A stretch of DNA of 32,947 nt, taken from NCBI GenBank assembly GCA_022592445.1, contig JABYQR010000448.1, forward strand, positions 1 through 32,947, in the 5' to 3' direction. The stretch is from Cytidiella melzeri. Taxonomy: Eukaryota > Basidiomycota > Agaricomycetes > Polyporales > Irpicaceae. The translations under genes were made by a program, and so were the position numbers. Shown here piece after piece: positions 1 through 10,579 of the stretch; the first letter of the stretch is position 1, and each line of letters starts with the position of its first letter. Under the pieces are notes generated by a model. That model was not told where the DNA came from, made no database searches, and worked only from the letters and a program-made list of their open reading frames with translations.

Positions 1-1534
1 GTGCGACGGAGAGAACGAATAACTCACCGGGCCAAAGATAGGAACCAAGATGTTTGCTACCGAGAGAGCTACGAAGCACCACGGTCATAAGTGAGAGATC
101 GCTCAGCGTGTGACCAGCCGCACGGACGCACCTGATAGATAGATGAAAAACAGCACTCCTGTCTTTTTGTGAGTATTGTTGCAAAACGATTCAACTGAAA
201 TTCTACCATCTCCGTATAGTGTAATTAGCAGAGGAGTGTGAGGTATATCGCGATGAACTAGCAACCCGGATAAGCATCAACAGACTTGGGGGGACACGAA
301 ATTAGCCCCACGTACTGTGTTGCATCCACTTGATGAGGGTCAGGACCACGACAGCTAAAATATACTGAGTAACGGGGAAGTTGTGGAGGTGATCCGCGGA
401 TCCAATCGCTCTGCCCACCAATTTCAAGTATGGCCAAACTGATGAAGTCCCCAGCGATCAAGAAACTGGCTTTGACCAAGTTGCAGTTTTGGATACCACC
501 AACGGGCTGCGGGGCATCTGGAGACAGGCCAAGTAAGTAAGCGGCCCCCCGGGACGAACTACGGCTACTAACAGACGGCTGAAGAGGTAAAGCTGACAAG
601 GAAATATAAATCCAGCGGGATCATCAGCTGTTGTATAAGTCGGTTTGAGCCGAGTCGAATATGGAAAGGGGATCCGCTGATATACGACTTACGAGCCACA
701 CACCACCGAGACTATATTTGACTATTTTCGAATCTTTCCACAAGGCAAATGTTCTCCAGATGAAAATGACTGTTATCGAAAAATCAGAGGGAGACCAAAC
801 GTGACTTCGGTGGGAATGGGCTTACGCTCGCTCATATACACACCGATTCCAAGAAGGACTGTGGAGTACGAACAATATGCTTTGAGTCCAAGCTCTATGA
901 AATATAGGGAAAAGCTTACTGGAGCTCGCAGCGTCACTAGTTCTGCATTGCTACACGGACCCAACCGAGTAAATCGGTAGGCGTGATGATGTATCGCTGA
1001 TGTACTTACTTCAGGAGTGAGATACGAAAAGTGAGCTATGAGGCATCTCCACGTTAGCATCTAGCAAAGTACAAGTGCGAATTTACACTCACCTACGAGT
1101 CCTAGTATCGTGTCTGCCACAGGCGAGTACCTGGTCCACAGGTACAGTACTTTGATGAAAGACCAGCGAGAATTCCATACGTGCTTGACCTTGGGTGTGT
1201 TCCACCGGTCCCGAGATTAGCGATAGACCTCGTCCGATGGATATCAATCCTCACCTCGTCGGAGAACAACAGTAGCCAGTCAAAAACCTACATCCAGAAA
1301 CTGAGTTCGTTGTACTCGTCAGAATGAGTGTGCACACCGCTTACCAGTAGTGTAGCGCTAACAGCTGAGAGGGCATCAGCTAGCGGAAAATTCCAGGCTG
1401 CAATGGGTTCTCGCTTACTCTCCACATACTATCCGAGGTTTCGCGTAAGCCCTTGAACAATGGAGTCAGAGTAAAGGACGTACGGTTATGGTTTGTTGTT
1501 GTGCCAACGCCGCGATTGCATCGGCGTCCGCCAT
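1..1534 (-). CDS. DUF6533 membrane protein, array copy 1 (3' end outside window)
   Basis: Probable multi-pass membrane protein of unknown function. The start at 1534 opens a short first exon (MADADAIAALAQQQTIT, to about 1484). It has the same length, 51 nt to the GTRCGT motif, in the two sister genes. A tiny exon coding VSATLL and a 33-nt exon coding VFDWLLLFSDE follow. The next exon carries the family hallmark VKHVWNSRWSFIKVLYLW followed by TRYSPVADTILGLV. Later small exons encode HFSYLTPE, VLLGIGVYMSER, a segment with RTFALWKDSK, and DAPQPVGGIQNCNLVKAS, then a YRDG stretch near 200. About ten introns are implied. The last exon (HSxLCCRVILHIR in the sisters) lies beyond the left edge. The family is known from Agaricomycetes as DUF6533 proteins without an assigned role. 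The in-frame TAG before VFDW is read as a splice acceptor, not a stop. Exact borders of the microexons are uncertain. Confidence 0.72.
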
Positions 1535-2339
1535 GTCAGAGTGGGATGAACTCAATGCGTGGACTTGGCAAACACGAAAAGTAGCCTATATGTACTGTAT
1601 CTTTTTCCATGGTCAGTTGAACCGGCCAGCCTCGCACCGATGTCGGTCCGCGCCAGGTAGTCCTGGCAGGCCTGGACATGGATAGCATCAGTGCAGCAAG
1701 ATGCAAGCAGCGAGAAACAGTGCTGTGGATGAAAGCATCCTCACATTTCGATGCCAGTGGCTCGCGTGGATGTCACACGATGTGCCTTCGGTTTCACACG
1801 CCAGCAGAAGAAGGCTAGCGAGGCGTGTGTTCTTGACACAAAATGGCAATGCATGAGAGCACAGCAGCCAGGGTCCCGCTAGTACCGTCACGACACCTCC
1901 TTCGTTAGATCGAAGGGGCTTGAGTCTTGCGCCAATGGTATAAGAGCAGAACTCGGAGAGTCCTGTGGGTGATACTGTTCAAAGTTCAAAGTCACAATGA
2001 TAACAAGGAAGGGGCACACCATCAAGCATCTATCACAACCACGGCCACTCATCACTCGGAAGCCAGCAGATTTTGTACTGTAAATCGCCTGGAACACGTG
2101 GATTACGACACTATATGATTGGACGGCCCGCGGAAGTCAAGACAGCTTGGAGTCTTGCAGATGAACACAATTCCACTCACGGTATAGCGATAGAGGCTGA
2201 CTCCGTGCACAGAGGCACGCGTTTCGTGGTATAAAGCATGCCCTTAGACTCAGATTGAGTACACCAAGATATGCTTTTCGCAATGCCTCATGAGTCACGA
2301 GGTTTGCAGCTGTAATACTACATAAGTACACGAGGATGA
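1535..2339. repeat. Duplicated upstream block, copy A
   Basis: Sequence upstream of array gene 1. Recognisable stretches recur upstream of gene 2 (4877-5690) and in part upstream of gene 3 (7859-8430). Examples are the block with acacgatgtgccttcggttt (1774-1793; counterparts near 5104 and 8090) and the block with aaggggcacaccatcaagc near 2009, matched near 5320. A further segment at 2137-2331 is similar to 5490-5660 and is open in the same minus-strand frame in both, but I do not recognise a gene. It shows that the promoter side was duplicated together with the gene. Confidence 0.6.
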
Positions 2340-2489
2340 ACGGTCGAACCCATATCCGCTCACCTTGACGATACTAGCATAACATAACTAAGAGCTCACA
2401 AACAGTGGAACCAAAGTAGGGGACGTACGTTGACGGTGAACTGTAGCTATGTTGTTGCGAGTCTTGCGACAGAGTCACAATTTGGACAT
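2340..2489 (-). pseudogene. 5' remnant of a fourth DUF6533 array copy
   Basis: The plus-strand stretch from caccttgacgatactagc to ttgttgcgag parallels the start of gene 3 (7745-7830). Shared parts are the intron-side block caaagtagNggacgNacgtt, the GTACGT donor and the end of exon 1 with its Gln-coding repeats. In the remnant the aligned ATG (2489) is followed within a few codons by TGA. The downstream exons (microexon, DUF6533 core) are absent, because below 2340 the sequence switches to the duplicated upstream block of gene 1. It is therefore a truncated, non-coding copy, probably left by unequal crossing-over. Similarity was judged by eye. Confidence 0.5.
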
Positions 2490-2978
2490 CATGATAGTAA
2501 GGACAGTCCTCCCGCTGAAACAACCGTGCGCGTGGATTCTATCGGAGAACGGAGGCATCGCAATAGCTCAGACCGACCATGAAGACTTGGGGAAGATTGG
2601 TGACTATGGGAGGAAAGAAAGCTAGATCATATTAGCCTGTCACGCTTTCTATATTCCTGAGAATGCGCGCTTATGGCAGAGAAGGTGTTTCTTTGAATTT
2701 ACGGAGCTCTCCTCCTCAGACAGCACCTGCGCCTTGTGATGTCCACCTCGAATTCAGCACACAAAAAAGAAACCAGAGTGCACGGTTGAGCACTCGTGGT
2801 TCAAGGACCACCTTTGCCCAGCTGTACACCGACCTAGCCTAACGTCTACATAGCTTTTGTCGGACAGCGAGGCTCATCATCAATGTCATGATGCTTCTAA
2901 ATGTGTGTTGACTATCTTCATACCTGATATGCATACAAGCGAACTCATCTCGAAATCACAGCCCGTACCGACTGTTGA
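2490..2978. other. Intergenic, no gene seen
   Basis: Between the fourth-copy remnant and the end of array gene 2. Only short uninformative ORFs are present, and no RNA gene or clear repeat was recognised. Confidence 0.5.
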
Positions 2979-4876
2979 TCATACCATAACATCACCTATC
3001 GAGCTTCCCTCTCCAATCCAATCATCACCTCGGCTTCCACTGCCCGACGTCTGAGTGTTTGCCCGAAAGGTCCCACACGTTGTGAGTTGCATCTCTGGTG
3101 ATTTGGGTTCTTCAAATATGGGCTGTAACGCAAGGCGAATTTGCCTTGACATGGTCGTGTCCTCGTCTAAATCAGGTACTGCAGCGGCGATGCGGATATG
3201 AAGGATGACGCGGCAGCACAATATGCTATGCATCATTCTGAGGAATCTGCATGTTTGTTCATGGAGTGATCAGATGCCGACAGTAACTTTGAAACGAACG
3301 AACGTACGTTGGTAATAGAAAAGCGTATGATACCTGTGATTTATTCAGAGTTGAGCGGGGATGTAACAGTGGTAGACTTACAGGCCCAAAGATAGGAACC
3401 ATGACGTTTGCTACGGAGAGAGCTGTACGACACCGTGATCATAAGTACAAGATTGTCCGGCATGTGAAAATTTACACGGACGTGCCTGATAGATAGATGA
3501 AGAACAACACTCCTGTGTTTTGTGAGTAATTCTGTCTTGAATATTTATAATCATGAATTTACCGTCTCTGTAAAGCGTCAACAGCAGAGGGGTGCGCATG
3601 ACAACACGTTGCACTAACGACAAAGATAAACATCAGTAAAAATCGTGAAACTGAAACCACGTACTTGGTCGCGTCCACTTGATGAGGGTTAGAACAACGA
3701 CGGCTGTGATGAATCACTATGAGACTGCGAAGGCGGTCCGCGTGTGTGACGGTTCTACCCACCGATTTCGAGCATAGCCAAGCTAATGAAGTCCCCGGCA
3801 ACCAGGGAATTGGCTTTAATCAAGTTGCAGCCCGGTAAACCAGCAACGGGCTGTGAGGCATCTGAAGACGACGTCAAGTAAGGAGCCGTCAGGTTAAGCT
3901 ACATATACTCACAAACGGCTGACGTGGTGTAGCTAGCCAGGCAATATAAATCCAACGGTATCATTAGCTGTTGTGTGGGTAGGATTGAGCGAGTTGAATA
4001 TGGACGGAGGGTTAGCCACTTTACGACGCACGAGCCATACGCCGCCGAGAATGTATTGCACTGCCTTTGACCCTTTCCATAGCGCAAAAGTTCTCCATAT
4101 AAATATGACTATCGAGGAAAATGAATGGAGGAGGAGAAGAATTATTTCAGATGAGAATGCACTTACGCTCGCTGGTGTACACGCCGAAGCCGAGAAGGAC
4201 TGTGTGATTTGACCTTCAATACGTGCAAAGTATGTAAAATAGCACAGCAAAGAGCTTACTGGAGCACGCAGTGTCGTTAAGCTTGCATTGCTACACAAAT
4301 CCAACCATTCCATTTCGATCAGGCATGTTATGATGATGTCCCAGCAACGTACTCACTTGAGGGGTGAGATACGAAAAGTGACCTGTAAAACATCGTGCAC
4401 CTCAGTATTCAGAAAATGACAGCCGCGAGTGTACACTCACCCACAAGTCCTAGTATCGTGTCTGCGACAGGCGAATACCTGGTCCACAAGTACAGCACTT
4501 TGATGAAGGACCACCGAGACGTCCACATGTGCTTGACCTTGGGGAAATCGGCCGGGGGTCAGAAATAGACCATATCCAATGGATCCCAATCCCGACCTCG
4601 TCCGAAAATAGAAGTGCCCAGTCAAAAACCTACGTCCAGAGATTGAGTTCAGTACACTAGTCGGGATGAGTTCACACGCCTACAAGTAGTGTAGCGCTGA
4701 CAACTACGGAGGCATAAGTCAACAATAATTGACACAGGTTGCAGTCAAGTCTGGCTTACATTTCACATACTAGCACAAACTTTGATGTGAGCGCATAGAC
4801 AATAGAGCCAGACTGAAGGACGTACAATGATAGTCTGTTGGTGCACCAAGGCCGTGATAGTTTCGGTGTCGGTCAT
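2979..4876 (-). CDS. DUF6533 membrane protein, array copy 2
   Basis: Second member of the tandem array, probable multi-pass membrane protein of unknown function. The start at 4876 gives MTDTETITALVHQQTII, ending at a GTACGT motif (4820-4825) exactly as in the sisters. Later exons give VSATLL, VFDWALLFSDE and the family core VKHMWTSRWSFIKVLYLW followed by TRYSPVADTILGLV (about 4440-4540). An exon with IFIWRTFALWKGSKAVQYIL follows near 4030-4100, then a YRDG stretch near 3560. The last exon starts HSILCCRVILHIRIAAA (about 3235) and ends at the stop at 2979 after an acidic, Gly/Ser-rich cytoplasmic-type tail. About ten short introns are inferred. No clear break was found, but the many small exons were not all resolved. 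An in-frame TAG before VFDW serves as the splice acceptor. Confidence 0.7.
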
Positions 4877-5690
4877 ATCAGAATGATGTGCGCTCAGCGC
4901 ATGGATCTTGCTATCTCGAGAGTCAGCCTATATATCCCTTTCATTAATTGCACCCGCCAGCGTCGCGACAAATGAATTAGCCCATACCACGAAATCCTAG
5001 GCGGGCTGGGAAATGCGAACTATCAGCGCGAAAGATGTGCTACGAGGCAGTGTGCGGTGACAGTTCTGTGGATGACAGCAACTCAGGAAGTATGCACGCC
5101 GGGCGATGTGCCCTCGGCTTCACACGTCAGGAGAAGGCTGTGCGTCTTGATCGTGGGATATGGCAGGGGTCCCGCTGGCACTGTGACACCCCGTCACTCG
5201 ATAAGAATCAAAGCTACAATTCAGCAAATTGTGTCTGAAACAACTGAGGACTTGGTTTCGATTCGGATGGTGCTGCGGGGATATTCTGCTCAAGCTTAGA
5301 AGCAACATTGATCATGAGGAAGGGGCACACCATCAAGCTTAAGCATCTATCACAGCCACAGCCACGCATCACTCAGGTGCCAGATGCCACCATGTTCGTA
5401 TATCGCCGTGATCAAGAACATTACGACACTGTGAATCTGTATCCGCAGAGAGCAAGATCATGATGGCTTGTGGGCTGGCGGTAACATCGAACTCCAGAGA
5501 AGATGTGATTGTTCCGCTCAAAATGGGGCAATCCTAGCGGCCAACCCCGTATACAAAGGCACGTATTTGCTACAAAACATGTCGTGAGACCCAAGTTAAG
5601 ATTAGTATAATGTGGTTCACGCACCTGCAGCGCCTCATGAGTTGCGTGGCCGATATTGCAGCCCGAGCAAGGTGACATTACGTGCAAAAA
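4877..5690. repeat. Duplicated upstream block, copy B
   Basis: Region upstream of array gene 2, matching copy A in several colinear stretches: near 5104 (gggcgatgtgccctcggctt), near 5320 (ggaaggggcacaccatcaag) and at 5490-5660. Gaps and substitutions are frequent. The gap between genes 2 and 3 (4877-5991) holds no recognisable gene. A 152-codon minus-strand ORF at 5421-5879 has no family features and is only partly shared with copy A. Confidence 0.55.
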
Positions 5691-5991
5691 TGGGAGTTGA
5701 GTGTGCTGTGCGTGGGGACTTGCCTTTGAGATGTAGCAAAGAGGTTGAGACAAGCAACGAGGTATAAGAGATGTTAAAGTGAGACTGGGTTTTGACGTGG
5801 CATGGGTCGCCTGGTGATGGCACTGGCCGCGTTGCGTCCGGATCCATTCGTCCTCACTAATTATCGTTTCTGTCCACAAAGCCGAGCGGAGTCGTCAATA
5901 TACATGAACACACATAGTCAATTCATTTGAGTTTTTCAGTATTCACCAACTCTTCATACCATGCCAGCACCAGTTGAGCTTCCCTCCCCGT

Positions 5992-7858
5992 TCACTCGAC
6001 TTCCACTACCCCCGCTTGAACATCTGCGCCAAATTGGCCATGCACCGGAGACTGCATCTCAATGTACTCTGAACCTTCAATGCTCACGAATGTGCGTTGC
6101 GGCCGTCGCTGTGGTTTTGGCGCGAAGCGGGGTGAAAGCGTTTGCCTTGCGATGGTATCGTCGTCTAGATCGTTGTATGCAGCGGCGCTGCGAATGTGAA
6201 GGATGACACGGCAGCATAGTGTGCTGTGCATAATTCTAAGAAATCTGGATACGAGGATTCGAGAGGTTGATGTTAATGATTGTCTAGATGCAAACGGAGA
6301 AGGATCAAAGCATACGTTGGAAAGAGGAGGGCATTCGATTTCTACAGGTGATCAGAGTGGAATCAAACGGCAATAACGGGGGGCTTACGGGGCCGACGAC
6401 GGGAGCTAAGACGTTTGCAACAGAGAGAACTACGCAGCGCGACGTTCAGAAGCGAGACCGTGCAATAGTTGTACGGACATACCAGATAGACAGATGAAGA
6501 ACAACACTCCTACAATCTTTGGTTTAACTGTGAGTCGCAATGATGCAGCCATAATCTTACCATCTCTGTAAAGCGTCACCAATAGCGGCGCATGTGTCAG
6601 ATCATACTCCACTAGCAACAGGGGTGAACGTCGACATCGAACACGAAGCTGACTCCCACATACTGTGTCGCAACCCCTTGATGAGTGTTAGAACCACAAT
6701 GACTGTGATGCTCGTTAGAATGCTTGGACCGTGAGAGCGATGTGCGCGTGAGATGATCTTACCGATTTCGAGCACGGACAAGCTGATGAAGTCCCCTGCG
6801 ATCAACGAATTGGCTTTGGTCAAGTTGCAACCCGGTTGGCCGTGAACGGGCTGTGGGGCATCTGGTAACGGGATCAAACAGATAAATGGCCACCAGAATA
6901 AATTGTGTATAGATACTCACACACGGTTGACGAGGTGAACCTAACAAGGAGATACAAATCTATTGGGATCATCAACTGTGGCAAGTCTCAGACTCAATAA
7001 GAGGAGCCAAATAGGACATCAAAGAAGGATCACCCACGAGCCATACACCTCCAAGAATATATTTGACCCATTTCGAATCTTCCCATAAGGCAAAGGTTCT
7101 CCAGATGAGGACGACTATTGTGGAAAAATCAAAGAGGAACAAGAGGGGGAGCTGATGAATGCAGACGATAATACACTTACGCTCACTCAGATACACGCCG
7201 GATCCGAGAAGGACTTCGAAATATAGTTGATCTGCTTGAGCACAGAACTCTGTGTCAAAAAACTCACATGAGTTGGCTGTATTGTTGACCTTGCATTGCT
7301 ATACAGCCCGGAGATATGAACATGATACCTGGTGTCGTGGTATAGCATTGTACTCACCTCAGGGGTCAAGAACGCGAAGTGCGCTGTAAGTTTGTTGTGT
7401 CAGTAATACACAGGTACACGGAGATAGACTCACATAAAAGCCCCAATACTGTGTCTGCGATAGGTGAGTACCTTGTCCAGAAGTAGAGCACTTTGACAAA
7501 GGACCACCGAGAGATCCACACATACTTGACCTAAAAACGGAGTAAGTTGGTGATATATCGTGTTCAATGAACTTGAACTCTCACCTCGTCCACGAATACA
7601 AGTAGCCAGTCGAACACCTGCTTTGACAGACTGAGTTCATCGCGCTGATAACGGTGAAGCATAGTTTTGAATGCCTACGAGCAGCGTAACACTGACGACT
7701 AGATGTGCATAAGCGGACGACAAACGGGTAAGGTCGATTTCCGTTTACCTTGAACGTACTAGCCAAATGTAAGCTCACAGACAGTTCAGACAAAGTAGAG
7801 GACGCACGTTGATGGTACGTTGTTGCGACAGCGTCGTGATTGCTTCGGCATTTGACAT
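5992..7858 (-). CDS. DUF6533 membrane protein, array copy 3
   Basis: Third and right-most array member, probable multi-pass membrane protein of unknown function. The start at 7858 gives MSNAEAITTLSQQRTIN and the conserved donor motif (7802-7807, GTGCGT). A microexon VSVTLL precedes VFDWLLVFVDE and the family core VKYVWISRWSFVKVLYFW followed by TRYSPIADTVLGLL (about 7440-7530). Further exons give HFAFLTPE (about 7365-7390), VLLGSGVYLSER (about 7190-7220), VLIWRTFALWEDSKWVKYIL (about 7060-7115), DAPQPVHGQPGCNLTKAN and a YRDG stretch near 6570. The last exon (HSTLCCRVILHIRSAAA) runs to the stop at 5992. Its acidic tail resembles that of copy 2 in position but differs in sequence. Exons look better conserved among copies than introns, suggesting selection on the protein. 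Family assignment is firm; exact splice borders are not. Confidence 0.72.
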
Positions 7859-8733
7859 GTCAGAGTGGTGGACGCGGTGTGTCTGAACCTGTCCAATTCA
7901 AGAGTGAGCCAATATATATATATGGATTGCATAGTCAATAGGACCCGCCAGCCGCACCCTAATACCGAGAAGTCTTGACATGCTTAGAAAAGCACAGCTT
8001 CTGCGCGAAAGATATGAGCGGCAAAGCAGCGAGCACAATTTCTGTTGATCAAAGCATCTTTGCATCGCAATAGCTCGTATGAATGCCACACGATGCGCTT
8101 TCGGCTTCCCACGTCAAAGGGAGAAGGCTGGCGAGGCGCGTCTTGAAAGCGGGAGATGGTATTGCGCCGAGGGGAGACCTAGACATTGCTGCCGCAATAC
8201 CCTCGCAACTTTATCAAATCTCAAACTGAAGGTTACGCTTATGACTGTAACCATAAGAGCAGAATTCGGGCTCGAATCGCTACTGAGTACGATGGTGCGG
8301 ACACTATTAAGTGCTGTAAGATACTCTCAAAGTCACAGATAAATCAAAATGAAGGGACACACCTGAGCAATTGACCAGCACAATCTGGGTCATTCAGGCT
8401 CATGAGGCCACGACAGCTGTGAGTCGGCGGAGCAACGAACTGCACAATGCCGTGCGACTGTAATCACGGAAGGACATGGATTTGTCCACAGCAGAACGAT
8501 ACCTGCAGCTATTGTTCGTATGCTGATGGCCAATGTTGCATCTTTCGTAAGTTGGATGAGAGACTCAAATTGGGCTTGGACGTGTTGGTTGATGTCAGAA
8601 CAGGGCTGGGTTCATGATGCGCGGGTATTTGGGGTCCTGCACTACGGGGTCCTTGCTGAGCTCTCCGTACGGAGTCTGCACACACACATCGCAATTAAAC
8701 ACATAGGTTTGTAAGATATCATGTTACAATCAA
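7859..8733. repeat. Duplicated upstream block, copy C, plus non-coding gap
   Basis: Upstream of array gene 3. Around 8040-8160 it matches copies A and B (acacgatgcgctttcggctt, then ggagaaggctggcgaggcg), and 8254-8420 matches 1945-2060 more loosely. From about 8430 to the end of the MACPF gene I see no shared block and no gene. A short (AT)n run lies at 7912-7924. Confidence 0.5.
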
Positions 8734-10579
8734 TCACCATCCAACCCAGCCTTCCTTCACAGTCATCTTTTCATCCAATACAAAACAATCCTTCTTGGGG
8801 GGCACATCCGTATCAGCGTAAAGATACCGGTAGTCAACTGAGTAGAGTAGGTGGTTCTTCTCGCCGCGCCATACATGATCGACACCATCCTGGCTGTGAG
8901 CTTCGGAGAGAGCTCGCTTGTGGACGGCGCGGAATCGTCCAGCCAGGCTTTCGGGTGGCTGATCGGGGAGATCCCACCCAGTCATCCCGACGCAGCCCAA
9001 GGCAACGTAGTCAGAAGTGGGAGGCACGGCTGTCCAGAACCTCGTACTTCGACTACGGTATGTACCGTCGAACACGACTACCCATTTTACAGGAGCAAGT
9101 GCGCCAGGGACCAATTCTTTCACCAGGACAGACTCACGAGTGTCCACTCCAGGGGTGACAAAGTACCAGGCGTCCGTACGATCTGCCACACAGTGAGCAA
9201 GGAGTTTGCACTGCATAAAAACATCAAGGCGATGTGCTTACTCGAGAGAAACTTGACGGCAAGGTACTGCTTGGGATCACCGTGTCCAAACCAGGCATTC
9301 TTCTCCTCGTCGAAGGCTCGGCTGAGACGAGCCTCGACATACGGTCCAGGTAATTGTAAGTCTCGGGAGTAAAGTTTCACGTACACAGGGAAAGCTTCTT
9401 GGAGTTCTTGGCGTCGCTCTCGAGTTGGAGCAAGCTCCCAAATACCCTGAAAGCATGGGAGAGACCCAAATTCGACGAATCTTGGTTCGACTTTTAGCAT
9501 CCCTTGAAGCCGCAACATCCGCGAAGACGTGCTCACTCTGGATAGTCAACGATCGAAGCAGCCCATTCTCCGACGTTCTTCAAGAATTCTTCGTTGCCGT
9601 AACGAGGGTCGCCACCCTCTGGCATGCGCGTCAGACCCGCATTGACATAGAGGTGCTGGGGAAGACTCACTTGTTATGACCGAACACTGGCTAGATTCAT
9701 TGAAACTCTCCATGGCCTGTTTGTGAGAGGCCGACATCTCAACTCCACCCGATGCCACAGAATAGGAGGCAGAAATTTTCGCGGCAGCTTCAATAGATAC
9801 TGTAGAGCTATACTTACGAGTATCCGTGGAGTACAGGAAGAGCGCTCGACCGCCCACGGTAAGTGAGCAGAGGAAGTGAGTGCCGTACTCCTTGAAAAAC
9901 TCCATTGGGTCCATATCGACAATGTCCTCTATAAACCAGGGCTTTAAGAGATGGCGGATACGTCTGACGGGAGGAAGGGACAGGGAATAATGGGTCACGT
10001 TGTAGGTGATACGAGTAAAGGCGTGCGACAAATTGTCTCTCTGTGAGTCGCCGTAGTCTGCGGAGGCAGAAGCGGAGAAGCCTGGAAAGCTTGCGTCGAA
10101 ACCTGCTTTCAGCGAAAGGCTCTTTGTGTAGTCCGATGCGGTTTTGCCGTACGACGATCGATATTCGGAGGTGGTGTTAGTGTTGTAGTTTGCAATCGTA
10201 GGGACAGTATAGCTCTTGCCTCCAAATGCCTGCACGCGGTTCGAACCTACACAGAGTTCAGTAAGACGTGGTGTCACAGTGATCGTGGAGTATATAACAA
10301 CAGACTTAAGTTCCACTCGATAACATGTTGTAGGCAGGATCTGGAGTCAGCGTATTTGCCGTTCAAGACATTATACGTTGATCCGAGGGTAAGCAACCCA
10401 GGTATATAATCGGAAGGCGTGTCGGAAGTGGTCTCGGTAGGACTTAAGCGTTCAACCAAGTTGAGATGGTCGTCAAATTGCCCATCGAGTGTAAGAGCCG
10501 GTTGAGACGTGGGTGAAGGAGGTGGTGGTAAGTCTTGCAGCTTGGGTGCAGCGACGTAATGAAAATCTTCGTCGTCCAT
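8734..10579 (-). CDS. MACPF (perforin-like) domain protein
   Basis: Probable membrane-attack-complex/perforin family protein. Proposed exons 10579-10306, 10246-9671, 9618-9537, 9480-9242 and 9182-8734 give 1620 nt, 539 residues, with all four introns (52-59 nt) in phase. The N-terminus (MDDEDFHYVA) has no signal peptide and a Pro-rich stretch. The MACPF core is about residues 92-300, with a Ser/Thr-rich stretch and the signature YGTHFLCSLTVGGR near 211. A Tyr/Trp-rich middle follows (FVEFG, IWELAP). A C-terminal all-beta-looking region contains TAVPPTSDYVALGC, reminiscent of Vps62/DUF946-type domains. Family knowledge: MACPF proteins assemble into rings that can insert into membranes. In mushrooms some are two-component pore formers, while others have no known target. 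Whether this one forms pores cannot be told. The first donor (GTCTGT) is weak, so exon 1's end is the least certain. Confidence 0.85.

Noticed and set aside
1290..1320. In-frame TAG just before VFDW in array copies 1 and 2 as a nonsense mutation
   Set aside because: Copy 3 has CAG at the same place and the codon contains the splice acceptor AG in all three; the TAG lies in the intron.
9183..9670. Apparent frame breaks in the MACPF gene
   Set aside because: Choosing acceptors ccaag (exon from 9480) and tggcag (exon from 9182) brings all exons into one frame, so no frameshift is needed.
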